Assembly (NCBI GenBank): GCA_947624535.1
Contig: CANQKU010000017.1
Span: forward strand, 1-13,970
DNA from: an uncultured Bacilli bacterium
GTDB taxonomy: Bacteria > Bacillota_I > Bacilli_A > RF39 > UBA660
Reading direction: 5' to 3'
DNA length: 13,970 nucleotides
Shown: positions 1 through 7,436 of the stretch, in pieces
How positions within the stretch are numbered: the stretch's first letter is position 1
Layout of the letters: the number at the start of each line of letters is the position of its first letter
The notes under the pieces: model-generated
Databases searched by the model: none
Told to the model about the DNA's origin: nothing
What the model saw: only the letters and a program-made list of their open reading frames with translations
Made by a program: the position numbers and the translations under genes

Positions 1-2
1 AC

Positions 3-110
3 AACGGAAGATTATATGTACTCTTTCGTTATTGGAAAAGAGTTGTAGATAACTACGACACTCGCTCCATTGACGAATCTGCTCGGAACTTTTTCGAGTT
101 TGATATATAA
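3..110 (+). CDS. C-terminal end of an unrecognised protein (partial, runs off the left edge)
   Basis: An open frame enters from the left edge and gives 35 residues ending ...SARNFFEFDI before TAA at 108-110, immediately followed by a strong terminator, so this is a real gene end. The tail is rich in aromatic and charged residues (VLFRYWKRVVDNYDTR). Its codons (CGC, CGG, GAC, CTC, TAC) are clearly more GC-rich than those of every other gene in the window, which suggests recent arrival from another background, perhaps as part of a mobile element. I do not recognise the family. No function is proposed. Confidence 0.6.
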   Translation, partial: NGRLYVLFRYWKRVVDNYDTRSIDESARNFFEFDI

Positions 111-133
111 ATCTATCGAAAGATAGATTTTTT
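111..133 (+). terminator. Rho-independent terminator of the left-edge gene
   Basis: Perfect 7-bp stem ATCTATC (111-117) / GATAGAT (122-128) closed by a GAAA tetraloop and followed by six T (128-133). It starts directly after the stop codon of the left-edge gene. Confidence 0.9.
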
Positions 134-226
134 GCATGAAATTGATGGATAAAAATTTTGAATATCTATTGCTAAAAGATATTTGTTATTATCATGAGCT
201 TCAGCATTAGTTTTATATGACCTTTT
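134..226 (-). pseudogene. Reverse transcriptase fragment (retron/defence type), truncated
   Basis: Read on the minus strand, 31 codons give KRSYKTNAEAH followed by KYLLAIDIQNFYPSIS. This matches the conserved stretch of bacterial retron-like and abortive-infection reverse transcriptases: the (G)RS..TNA.xH segment before the palm, then the first catalytic aspartate motif (hxxxDIxxFYPSI). Everything after it, including the YxDD box, is missing, because the frame runs into the terminator of the left-edge gene. An in-frame TAA (227-229) precedes it, so the upstream part is also broken. The gene is dead. The sharp cut at about position 133 looks like an insertion or deletion junction. The family call rests on motif reading only, but the motif is distinctive. 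Confidence 0.65.
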
Positions 227-290
227 TTAATGATGAATGTAATATGGTATAGGATAATTAACTTCTTTTTCATAATTTATCTTTTTAATA

Positions 291-580
291 TTATGCATAT
301 CCTGTTCTTATTTTATTTCCATATGAAACATTTTTTTCAACAATAATTTTTTTATTTAATTGTTCATCTAATTCTAGACAATCTTCTATTTCAACAATAG
401 CAACAATCTTTCTTGAAGGAAATTCTAAATTCATATTCTCATATTTTCTTTATCTATTTCAGTTCCAGCATGAATTAACACTTTTCCTCTATATTTTGTT
501 TTCCAAGATCTAAATTCATATTTTTTAATTCCTTCTACAACTAAAGTCGCCCATGGTTGCCTTAATGTTAATACTTTCAA
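291..580 (-). pseudogene. ASCH-domain protein, broken by a frameshift
   Basis: On the minus strand a TTG start at 580, preceded by GGTGAT (584-589 complement), opens LKVLTLRQPWATLVVEGIKK, then YEFRSWKTKYRGKVLIHAG. This is the typical N-terminal half of a stand-alone ASCH domain (QPWA, the E.R.W segment, RG.vlIHA). The frame stops at TGA 431-433 after 49 codons. A second frame, 434 to 291, continues the fold with FPSRKIVAIVEIEDCLEL and ends ...RTGYA before TAA, where a full-length member would continue with tryptophan. One frameshift near 432-440 and a second lesion near 290 explain the two pieces. ASCH proteins are small RNA-binding or nucleotide-acting domains often found in phages and mobile elements. 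This copy is not functional as written. Confidence 0.75.
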
Positions 581-643
581 TTTAATCACCACTTATATTT
601 TATTATAATTTTTATAAATTTTCTGAAATCATGTAGGTATAAC

Positions 644-682
644 TTGAAAATATGGTATAATTGTTTATAAGGTAATGGTGAT
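644..682 (+). promoter_or_regulatory. Promoter (extended -10) and RBS for the methyltransferase gene
   Basis: TGGTATAAT at 653-661 is a consensus extended -10. No good -35 lies 17 bases upstream; the nearby TTGAAA (644-649) is too close to serve. GGTGAT at 677-682 is the RBS, six bases before ATG 689. Confidence 0.55.
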
Positions 683-688
683 ATACAT

Positions 689-1789
689 ATGAGTAAGATA
701 TACAATACGATAGATTTATTTTCAGGTTTGGGTGGAATAAGAAAAGGTTATGAAATGACAGGTAGATTTAAAAATGTTTTATCTGCTGATATTGATAAGT
801 ATGCATGTCTCGCTTATAAACATCTTTATGGTGAAGATTCATATAATGACATTACCTCAGAAGAATTCAAAGAAAAAGTCGAAAAAACAAATTATGATAT
901 TCTACTAGGTGGTTTTCCATGTCAAGCATTTTCAATCGCTGGTCTTCAAAAAGGTTTTGCTGATGAAACTAGAGGAACATTATTTTTTGATATTGCAGAT
1001 ATAATTAGAAGAACGCGTCCTAAAGCATTTATGCTAGAAAATGTGGAAGGATTATTAAAACATGATAAAGGAAATACTTTTAAAGTTATAACAAAGGTTT
1101 TAGATGAACTAGATTATAAAATTGTAGGTGTTGATTTTTGTGGAGATAATCCTGTTTATAATTCAAAAGATTTAGTTAGAACTACAAAAGATTTTGGAAT
1201 TCCTCAAAAAAGAGCAAGAATATTTATAATGGGATTTAGAAGAGATATTATTCCAGATAATTATATTTTTCCTAGACTACCAGATCATTCTGATAATAAA
1301 ATTTATAATAATTTATATGATTTACTTGATGATAATGTTGATCCAAAATATTATTTATCAGAAAAGTTATTAACTACACTTAAAAATCATAAAAATAATC
1401 ATTCTGCAGTAAAGTCTGGTTTTGGTTATATAGTAGTTAACGAAGGAGAAAATCCTGTTTCAAATACAATTATGGCAACTGGTGGTTCTGGAAAAGAAAG
1501 AAATTTAGTAAGACAACATCATAAAGAATATGATAATTTAATAGTTGGTAAAAAGAATTCAATTAATACTGAAGGCATAAGAAATATGACTCCTCATGAA
1601 TGGGGAAAACTACAAGGTTTCATAAATTATGCATTTATTGAAAATGGTGTTGATACTTTCTCTTTCCCAGAAGGAATTAGTGATACACAACAATACAAAT
1701 TATTTGGTAATTCAGTATCTATTCCTGTAATACATGAAATGGCAAAATATATGATAGAAAGGTTGGATGAATTTTATGGCGATGAATAA
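689..1789 (+). CDS. DNA (cytosine-5-)-methyltransferase of a type II restriction-modification system
   Basis: Transfers a methyl group from S-adenosylmethionine to C5 of cytosine in a short DNA target, protecting the host from the nuclease encoded next door. All m5C methyltransferase landmarks are visible: motif I DLFSGLGG (residues 9-16), catalytic motif IV GGFPCQAFS with Cys78, motif VI ENV (117-119), motif VIII QKRARIFI (173-180), motif IX IRNMTPHEW (297-305) and motif X KLFGNSVSIP (337-346). The variable target-recognition region lies at about 200-295 and contains GFGYIVVNEG and TGGSGKERNL. At 366 residues it has the normal length. The gene overlaps the nuclease gene by up to 23 bases, so the two are translated together. 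CCGG is the inferred target, from the partner only. Confidence 0.95.
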   Translation: MSKIYNTIDLFSGLGGIRKGYEMTGRFKNVLSADIDKYACLAYKHLYGEDSYNDITSEEFKEKVEKTNYDILLGGFPCQAFSIAGLQKGFADETRGTLFFDIADIIRRTRPKAFMLENVEGLLKHDKGNTFKVITKVLDELDYKIVGVDFCGDNPVYNSKDLVRTTKDFGIPQKRARIFIMGFRRDIIPDNYIFPRLPDHSDNKIYNNLYDLLDDNVDPKYYLSEKLLTTLKNHKNNHSAVKSGFGYIVVNEGENPVSNTIMATGGSGKERNLVRQHHKEYDNLIVGKKNSINTEGIRNMTPHEWGKLQGFINYAFIENGVDTFSFPEGISDTQQYKLFGNSVSIPVIHEMAKYMIERLDEFYGDE

Positions 1790-2843
1790 AGGCGAATGGT
1801 CAGAATTATATGCAATTTTGCATATGCTATCTGAACCATACTTAACAATTGTAGATGATAATCTAGAAGAAATAACTAACGAACTATATAGTGTTAAAAG
1901 TTTATCAGTTAAAGAACAAGAAAACATTATTAAATATGTTCTACAAAACAATATGGATGTAGAAGTATATTTTAACGATGATATCAAACAACTTATTTCA
2001 AAAGAAGAAATATCTTTTAATAAAAAACTTATATTTGATGGAATCATTAATTCTATAAATGGTAATGGTGCTTTTGAAATATCTGGATCTAATGCAATAT
2101 TATCTAAAATGACTCCAGATGGTTTATTAAAAGCCTCTTCTTATTCAAAAGCTGATTTACAAGCTATAGCTTTAGATAATAGACTTGGTGAAGAAAAAGA
2201 ATTAAAGTATAGTATTAAATCAAGTTTAGGTAGTAGTCCTGCAACTATTTTAAATGCTAGTATGCAAACAAACTTTATTTATGAAGTAAAAGGAATATCA
2301 AAAAATGATATAGAAAAAATCAATTCAATTAATACAAGGACAAAATTACTTGATAGAATAAAAATGATTAGAAGTTTAAATGGAGATATTAATTTTGTAA
2401 AAGTTCAAAATGATAATTTTGAGTACAATCTTAAACTTATTGATAGCAATATGCCTAATTATCTTGGGGATGCTTTACTTAATTCATATGAAAAAGATAC
2501 AAAAAATTTAAAGTCATTATTCTTAATGTCTTCAAAATTTGATGATGAAACATTTGCGTTAAAAAAATTGGGTGATTTCTTAGAAGGAATAAGTTTTGGA
2601 TTTTTTCCTAGTCAAAAATGGGATGGAATAAATGATGTTAATGGTGGTCTTATAGTTGTTAAAAGAAATGGTTCTGTTGTAATATTAGATTTAGTTTATT
2701 ATAAAAATGAGGTAAGAAAATATTTAATCGATAGAACAAAATTTGATTCACCAAGTACTACACGATATAAAATGTTAGAATTATTTGAAAAAGATGGTAA
2801 AATGTATTTTACTTTAAATCTACAAATTAGATATTCAGAATAG
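1767..2843 (+). CDS. Type II restriction endonuclease, HpaII-like family
   Basis: Probable DNA-cleaving partner of the overlapping m5C methyltransferase. The opening MNKGEWSELYAILHML resembles the N-terminus I know from HpaII-family nucleases, and the approximately 355-residue length fits. HpaII itself cuts CCGG and its methyltransferase makes m5C, which fits the pairing here. I cannot assign the catalytic residues by eye. Three in-frame starts are possible: ATG 1767 (AAAGG four bases upstream), ATG 1776 (GGATGA six bases upstream) and ATG 1782, which would start exactly at MNKGEW. All three lie inside the end of the methyltransferase gene, implying translational coupling. The frame is intact and ends at TAG. 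Specificity is inferred, not shown. Confidence 0.75.
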   Translation: MNFMAMNKGEWSELYAILHMLSEPYLTIVDDNLEEITNELYSVKSLSVKEQENIIKYVLQNNMDVEVYFNDDIKQLISKEEISFNKKLIFDGIINSINGNGAFEISGSNAILSKMTPDGLLKASSYSKADLQAIALDNRLGEEKELKYSIKSSLGSSPATILNASMQTNFIYEVKGISKNDIEKINSINTRTKLLDRIKMIRSLNGDINFVKVQNDNFEYNLKLIDSNMPNYLGDALLNSYEKDTKNLKSLFLMSSKFDDETFALKKLGDFLEGISFGFFPSQKWDGINDVNGGLIVVKRNGSVVILDLVYYKNEVRKYLIDRTKFDSPSTTRYKMLELFEKDGKMYFTLNLQIRYSE

Positions 2844-2868
2844 TAAAAATCCAAAAAATATATAATGA

Positions 2869-2918
2869 TTGAAAATATTGATAAAATTATTATAATTGTT
2901 TATATTAATATTGGTGAT
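2869..2918 (+). promoter_or_regulatory. Promoter and RBS of a truncated gene
   Basis: TTGAAA (2869-2874), a 16-base spacer, then TATAAT (2891-2896), followed by GGTGAT (2913-2918) five bases before ATG 2924. These are complete initiation signals serving what is now a 15-codon frame. Confidence 0.6.
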
Positions 2919-2923
2919 AATTT

Positions 2924-2971
2924 ATGTATATAGAATCTGAAACAGTAGAATTAAAAAAAGAAAGGATATGA
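2924..2971 (+). pseudogene. 5' remnant of an AlbA_2 (Schlafen-like) DNA-binding protein gene
   Basis: ATG 2924 opens MYIESETVELKKERI and then stops at TGA 2969-2971. The sequence ESETVELKKE is the hallmark opening of bacterial AlbA_2-domain proteins (putative transcriptional regulators related to Schlafen), which normally continue with a conserved Lys/Glu-rich helix and a GG.h.hGh strand. Here the body is missing and an unrelated frame starts seven bases later. The promoter and RBS are intact, so the remnant may still be transcribed and lead ribosomes towards the next gene. Confidence 0.5.
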
Positions 2972-2977
2972 TTAATT

Positions 2978-3409
2978 ATGGGCATAGATGTAAAATTAAC
3001 TTCACAATCATCATTAATAAGAGTACTTGATAATAATCAAATATCATTAGAACTTAATAAGCCCATCAGTAGTGCCTCATTTAAATTAAGTTTTGATGAG
3101 AAAGTATTTGAATATCTTGAAGGTTCAGTTGTGAGTTTACTTAAAACTAATAAAGTTGATACTTCTACTCCAGGTGAAATTATCTATGAAGGTAAAATTA
3201 ATGGAGGTCAAGGTTCAAAAAAGATTGGCTTTACTTTTAAAGCCTTACAAGAATCAAAAACAACTATTTTTAAAATAACTGATTTAGTTTTAGACAATGA
3301 ACCAAGTGAACAAGAACCAGAACTAATCTTAAATACTTTACCATTTCAAATAACTGGTGCTGAAGCTGAAAAAGTAGTAGATGATACTCATCATGATGAT
3401 GAAGAATAA
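2978..3409 (+). CDS. Cohesin-like beta-sandwich protein without signal peptide
   Basis: 143 residues with a pattern typical of cohesin-type domains: NNQISLELNKPISSASFKLS, then FDEKVFEYLEG (the usual 'YD..vLeF..v' strand), a Gly-rich turn GGQGSKKIGFTF, and an ITDLVLDNE strand (about residues 1-125). It ends in an acidic/His tail DDTHHDDEE. Cohesins normally belong to secreted or cell-surface proteins, but here there is no signal peptide, transmembrane span or anchor. The RBS (AAGGA, 2961-2965) sits 12 bases before the ATG, longer than usual, so translation may depend on coupling with the 15-codon frame upstream. It may be a surface protein that lost its leader, or an intracellular binding module. 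Function is unknown. Confidence 0.6.
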   Translation: MGIDVKLTSQSSLIRVLDNNQISLELNKPISSASFKLSFDEKVFEYLEGSVVSLLKTNKVDTSTPGEIIYEGKINGGQGSKKIGFTFKALQESKTTIFKITDLVLDNEPSEQEPELILNTLPFQITGAEAEKVVDDTHHDDEE

Positions 3410-3415
3410 TATTGA

Positions 3416-3490
3416 AAAAGACTAAATATTTCAAAAAAAATTGAAGTTTCTAAAACAAAAGCAAATGGTATTATAAATAAAATTGATTGA
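3416..3490 (+). pseudogene. Possible 3' remnant of the same AlbA_2-type gene (winged-helix end)
   Basis: Between stops, 24 codons read KRLNISKKIEVSKTKANGII and then NKID. The part VSKTKANGIINKI looks like the recognition helix of a winged helix-turn-helix, which AlbA_2 regulators often carry at the C-terminus. After TGA 3488-3490 the same frame continues with plausible but undetermined protein sequence to 3615. Too short to be certain. It is listed because it pairs naturally with the 5' remnant at 2924. Confidence 0.25.
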
Positions 3491-3561
3491 TTTACTATAC
3501 ATCAAATATTATGTGTAAAAGTTGTAGAATCTACAGGACTTTTCGAACATTTAAATATATT

Positions 3562-3590
3562 TCATCTCTATTTGGAGATGATTTTTAATT
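3562..3590 (+). terminator. Rho-independent terminator
   Basis: Stem TCATCTC (3562-3568) / GAGATGA (3575-3581) with a 6-base loop, followed by TTTTTAATTTT. It would end transcripts from the cohesin-like gene region. Confidence 0.7.
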
Positions 3591-3604
3591 TTATAAAAAT
3601 ATCT

Positions 3605-3651
3605 AGGGGAGGTTAATAATTTTGTCTAAATTAACACAATTTATGAAATAA
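3605..3651 (+). pseudogene. Start of a truncated gene with a very strong RBS
   Basis: AGGGGAGG (3605-3612) lies nine bases before TTG 3622, which opens MSKLTQFMK and stops at TAA 3649-3651, overlapping the 3' end of the HD gene on the other strand. An RBS this strong before a nine-codon frame suggests the beginning of a gene whose body was lost. The peptide vaguely recalls the start of phage tail-associated proteins, but nine residues cannot support an assignment. Confidence 0.25.
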
Positions 3652-4420
3652 GTTTTTTCTCCAAATAATTTAAAGCTTTAATTCTCAAATCATTCATTTT
3701 TTTATCTTCGAGTTTATATTCAAATCTATCAAATATCTTATTTATATAATCTTTTTCTTTTATCAATTGATAGCTACATTTAAAATTTAATCCAAATATA
3801 AATGCTATATATGATATCCACATATCAATACCCGTTTTTCTATCCTTACTTAATATTGTTTTTTCACACATAAAGTCATTATATATTTTATCTGTTATTA
3901 CAGAGTTTTCAATATCTTCAGCATATATATTAGCCATTGTGTATATATCATCTACTACTTTTGCTCTAAAACTATCAAGTTTATCAGCATCTCTAATAAT
4001 TTTACATTGTAGTATTTCATCGTCAGACAATCCGCTGTCATCAAATATATACTTACTGTGATTGGCAATAGCTTGTTTTATTATTTCATCATACTTACTA
4101 CTATTTACAAAATTTCTTATTTCATTTTTTTCAAACAACAATTTTACCCCTAATGTTGCATGATCAAAATTAGTAATATCTTCTCTAAAATTTTTCATTT
4201 CTTTTGCTTGAGTAAATCTACCAATATCATGTAATAATGCAATTACCATAGCTATATCAGTATTTAATTCATCTAAATTTAATTTTTCACAAATATATTT
4301 TGCGTTATTTACAACTTGATAAGTGTGTTTAACTTTATGCAATATTTTCTCATCGTTCATATCAAAATTATTATTAATAAAATCATTAAAATATTTATTC
4401 GCTGATTTATACATATTCAT
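3641..4420 (-). CDS. HD-domain phosphohydrolase
   Basis: Predicted metal-dependent phosphohydrolase of the HD superfamily, 259 residues, cytoplasmic. The metal ligands are in order: His32 (KVKHTY), His64-Asp65 (ALLHDIGRF), His87 (FDHATLG), His121 (IANHSKY) and Asp146 in RDADKLDS (143-150). This arrangement is common in small HD hydrolases acting on nucleotides or phosphorylated metabolites, but the substrate cannot be told from sequence. The start ATG 4420 is preceded by AAAGGAGGT on the minus strand, about 11 bases away. It is a lone gene, divergent from the AraC-type regulator, which might control it (inference from position only). Confidence 0.85.
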   Translation of the reverse strand: MNMYKSANKYFNDFINNNFDMNDEKILHKVKHTYQVVNNAKYICEKLNLDELNTDIAMVIALLHDIGRFTQAKEMKNFREDITNFDHATLGVKLLFEKNEIRNFVNSSKYDEIIKQAIANHSKYIFDDSGLSDDEILQCKIIRDADKLDSFRAKVVDDIYTMANIYAEDIENSVITDKIYNDFMCEKTILSKDRKTGIDMWISYIAFIFGLNFKCSYQLIKEKDYINKIFDRFEYKLEDKKMNDLRIKALNYLEKKLIS

Positions 4421-4703
4421 TTTAGAGATTACCTCCTTTTTCTAACTCTTTCTAGTTATTAATATTAAGAAAATATTTTATACTATGTTTAATACTTTAG
4501 TTTTATTGAATGAAAACACCATTATAATAGTTTCAAGCTATAATAGATTTAGTTTTCTTTTTTTAGTTTTTTTAATCTTCTTTTGACATTATATCATTAT
4601 TAATTTCTTTGAACAACTTAACTTTTAAAACATTAATTTAAGTAAAAATACAGTTAATAATAATTAATTATTTTATGATAAAATAATATATAGGTGATGT
4701 CCT

Positions 4704-5498
4704 TTGAATATTTATAAAAATCTAAATGAAATAACTAAATATATTGATGATAATTTAGAAAATGAAATTAATTATGAAGCATTAGCAAGAATTTTAGGTG
4801 TAAATATTTATACTATGCAACGATTATTTACTATGATTGCAGGGATTTCATTATCAGAATATATTAGAAAAAGAAGATTATCTAATGCAGGTTTTGATTT
4901 ATATGAAGGAAATCTAAAAATAATTGATATAGCAGTTAAGTATCAATATGATAATGCCACCTCATTTTCTAGAGCATTTGAAAAATTTCACGATATTAAA
5001 CCTAGTCTTGTAAATAAAAAAACTAAACTAAAAAACTTTCCAAGAATAATTTTTAATGAAGATATTAATATTACTACTGAACTAGATTATGAAATAGTAA
5101 CTCTTGATGAAATTAATGTATATGGCATTAGTATTAAAACTAATAATGAAAAAATTGGACATGATGCCCCATTACTAATTGAAAGAACTATAAAAAAATA
5201 TATGGATAAATATGGAGAAATAAAATATGGAATGACTACTTATGATATGGACCGATGCGAAAGCCAAAAGTATTACTGTTTATATGATAAAGTAATTGAT
5301 GAATTTGAACATATAAAAATACCTAAAAGTAAATGGTTAAAATTTAGAATAAATTCTAGAGATGCTAAAGATATACAAGAAATGGCTCATAGGTTTTATA
5401 AAGAATTTTTACCTTCATGCAAGTACAATTTAAAGAATTTACCTGAATTAGAATATTATCATGATAATGTAACTGACTTTTTGGTTGCTATCTACTAA
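4704..5498 (+). CDS. AraC-family transcriptional regulator with GyrI-like effector domain
   Basis: A DNA-binding regulator of 264 residues. Residues 1-105 form the two helix-turn-helix units of AraC/XylS proteins (INYEALARILGVNIYTMQRL, then ISLSEYIRKRRLSNAG, and DIAVKYQYDNATSFSRAF, which is the conserved second recognition region ending in F.r.f.d.kPS). Residues 115-264 form a GyrI/Rob-type small-molecule-binding domain ending LPELEYYHDNVTDFLVAIY. This order (DNA-binding domain first) is that of Rob-like regulators that respond to drugs or metabolites. The start is TTG 4704, supported by GGTGAT (4693-4698) five bases upstream; no ATG alternative fits. It stands alone, with its own terminator overlapping the stop codon. 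The target is unknown; the divergent HD gene is one candidate. Confidence 0.93.
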   Translation: MNIYKNLNEITKYIDDNLENEINYEALARILGVNIYTMQRLFTMIAGISLSEYIRKRRLSNAGFDLYEGNLKIIDIAVKYQYDNATSFSRAFEKFHDIKPSLVNKKTKLKNFPRIIFNEDINITTELDYEIVTLDEINVYGISIKTNNEKIGHDAPLLIERTIKKYMDKYGEIKYGMTTYDMDRCESQKYYCLYDKVIDEFEHIKIPKSKWLKFRINSRDAKDIQEMAHRFYKEFLPSCKYNLKNLPELEYYHDNVTDFLVAIY

Positions 5499-5536
5499 AC
5501 TGACAAAACTGGTTATTAAAAAGTCAGTTTTTTATT
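5497..5536 (+). terminator. Rho-independent terminator of the AraC-type gene
   Basis: Perfect 8-bp stem AAACTGAC (5497-5504) / GTCAGTTT (5523-5530) with an 18-base loop, followed by a T-rich run. The stem begins inside the TAA stop codon. Confidence 0.8.
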
Positions 5537-5545
5537 TTCTATATT

Positions 5546-5568
5546 TGGTAGAATTAATCTTGAGGTGA
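5546..5568 (+). promoter_or_regulatory. Likely promoter and RBS of the ATPase operon
   Basis: TGGTAGAAT (5546-5554) is an extended -10 close to consensus, resembling the one before the methyltransferase gene; no -35 is clear. GAGGTGA (5562-5568) is the RBS and lies eight bases before ATG 5577. Its GTG at 5565 is part of the RBS rather than a start. Confidence 0.45.
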
Positions 5569-5576
5569 CGTATTTT

Positions 5577-7436
5577 ATGGGGTTAACGTCAGAAATATAT
5601 CTAACTAAGAAATTTATTTCAAAAGATGAATGGTCAACACTAATTAATACAATATCAAACTACAATGGAATTTTAAAGAAATGGAAAATAATTATTACTA
5701 ATGATAAAAATCAAATAAGGTACTTTGTTCAAACTAAATGTAGTTTACCTGCTACTATAAATAATTTAAATTCATTTTTACTAAAACCTATAAAAATTAT
5801 TAATACACCAAAATCTAATTATACATTTTTATCTTTTCCTAAAATTGGTAGTAGTATAATAGATTTGATTAATTACAGTGAAATAAGAAATATGGGTAGT
5901 TTTATTCAATTAGAAATTAGTTTTCAAAAACTATATGAGAATAAAATAAAATCAAAGATTACCTATTATTTAAATAAAAATGGTATCATAAAAAAATATA
6001 GGTTGATATTTACTAATCCAATAAATATATTATCAGTCGATTTTGAAGGAAACAAAAGATACTTTTATAAAAGTCCACCAAAGTATTTAGAAATAAAAAA
6101 AATATTTCATTTATTAAATAGTGATTCAAATAATTCCTTACTTTCTATTGATACATTTCCATACTTACAGGGTAACTTTTATTTAAATCAAAATAATTTT
6201 AGTTTTAATAAACATTCTATTGTAATGGGCTCATCTGGGTGTGGAAAATCTAAATTTATTAGTTTATTAATTAGTAATATTTATAAAAGTAAAAACCTCC
6301 ACCAAAAATATAAAGTTGTTGTAATTGATCCTCATGCTGCTTTAGAAAATGATTGTGGAGGTCTAGGAAAAGTTATTGATTTTAAAAGCACTTTAGATAG
6401 TATAGATTTATTTATTAATAATAGTGATGATGTAGTAGCATCTACAGAACTTTTACTAGATTTATTAAAGTCACTCATTGCTGATCAATACAATTCAAAA
6501 TTAGAGAGGGTTTTAAGACATTCTATTCACTTATTATTAACAGATGAATCATTTAATTTTAGAAATCTAAGAAAACTTATCCTAGATTTAGAATATAGAA
6601 ATGATTTAATAAAAAAATTAAAATATAATTTACCAATAAGTGTAATTGATTTCTTTTTATCAGATTTTAATGATTTAAAAACTAAATCTTATGGTGAATC
6701 AATATCTCCCATTATAGGTTTTATAGATGAAATGGAAATGATACCTGTATTTAATTCAAATCAAAATAGTGAAAATTTAAAAAATACTATACACGATAAT
6801 TTCTTAACTTTGTTCTCATTAGATAGAACAAGACTTGGAGACAAAGTTACTAAAACTATAGCAGGATTAATAATGCAACAATTATTAACTATAATTCAAA
6901 AACAAGAGATAAATGAACACATTATATTTATAATAGATGAAGTTGCAGTTGTGGAAAATCCTATTTTATCTAGATATCTATCAGAAGCAAGAAAGTATAA
7001 CTTATCTTTAATTTTAGCAGGTCAATATTTTAATCAAATATCTAATGAATTAAAAACTTCTATATTTGCCAATGTTATTAATTATTTTATATTTAGAGTT
7101 TCAAAATTAGATGCTAATACTCTTGTTGATAATTTTAATATGAAAATTCCTTTAGATGACTCGAAAGAGAGAAAAATAAAATTATTGACTGAATTAAATA
7201 ATAGAGAATGTGTGGTTAGAATAGATGCAAATGGGATATTATTACCAGCATTTAAGGGAACTACTTTAAATTATACAAGTATTCCTAGAATTAAGAAAAA
7301 TATAGATAATGAAAATAATGGTATAACCTGTAATAATTCTAAAAATAAAAGTTTTAATTTTAGTTTAAATAGTAATATAAGTTTAAAAGATATATTAATA
7401 TCTACCTCAACTGGAAAGAAAGGTGTGGAAAAATGA
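5577..7436 (+). CDS. HerA/VirD4-type (FtsK-HerA superfamily) ATPase
   Basis: A predicted DNA- or protein-translocating ring ATPase of 619 residues. The ATPase core carries Walker A GSSGCGKS (218-225), the family-typical VVVIDPHA (247-254), Walker B IIFIIDE (449-455), a sensor-like LAGQYFNQ (480-487) and RVS (507-509), a likely arginine finger. The segment DLKTKSYGESISPIIGFID with the later LSEARKYNLSLILAGQ is what conjugation coupling proteins and DUF87-type ATPases show. The N-terminal 200 residues are a separate domain I do not recognise. There is no transmembrane segment, unlike most VirD4 coupling proteins, so it is probably soluble. The last 60 residues are Asn/Ser/Lys-rich and look disordered. 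It starts an operon and overlaps the next gene by four bases (ATGA). No relaxase or other transfer gene is nearby, so conjugation is not supported. Confidence 0.8.
   Translation: MGLTSEIYLTKKFISKDEWSTLINTISNYNGILKKWKIIITNDKNQIRYFVQTKCSLPATINNLNSFLLKPIKIINTPKSNYTFLSFPKIGSSIIDLINYSEIRNMGSFIQLEISFQKLYENKIKSKITYYLNKNGIIKKYRLIFTNPINILSVDFEGNKRYFYKSPPKYLEIKKIFHLLNSDSNNSLLSIDTFPYLQGNFYLNQNNFSFNKHSIVMGSSGCGKSKFISLLISNIYKSKNLHQKYKVVVIDPHAALENDCGGLGKVIDFKSTLDSIDLFINNSDDVVASTELLLDLLKSLIADQYNSKLERVLRHSIHLLLTDESFNFRNLRKLILDLEYRNDLIKKLKYNLPISVIDFFLSDFNDLKTKSYGESISPIIGFIDEMEMIPVFNSNQNSENLKNTIHDNFLTLFSLDRTRLGDKVTKTIAGLIMQQLLTIIQKQEINEHIIFIIDEVAVVENPILSRYLSEARKYNLSLILAGQYFNQISNELKTSIFANVINYFIFRVSKLDANTLVDNFNMKIPLDDSKERKIKLLTELNNRECVVRIDANGILLPAFKGTTLNYTSIPRIKKNIDNENNGITCNNSKNKSFNFSLNSNISLKDILISTSTGKKGVEK

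Noticed and set aside
1712..2047. 111-codon minus-strand frame inside the restriction genes
   Set aside because: It is antisense to two well-supported overlapping genes and its composition is that of a complementary shadow.
5565..5576. GTG 5565 as start of the ATPase
   Set aside because: This GTG is part of the GAGGTGA ribosome-binding site; ATG 5577 has correct spacing.
7433..7436. Mycoplasma-type code with TGA as tryptophan
   Set aside because: The ATPase TGA lies in a typical ATGA start/stop overlap, reading through would give an unrelated frame, and all tryptophans in recognised motifs are TGG.
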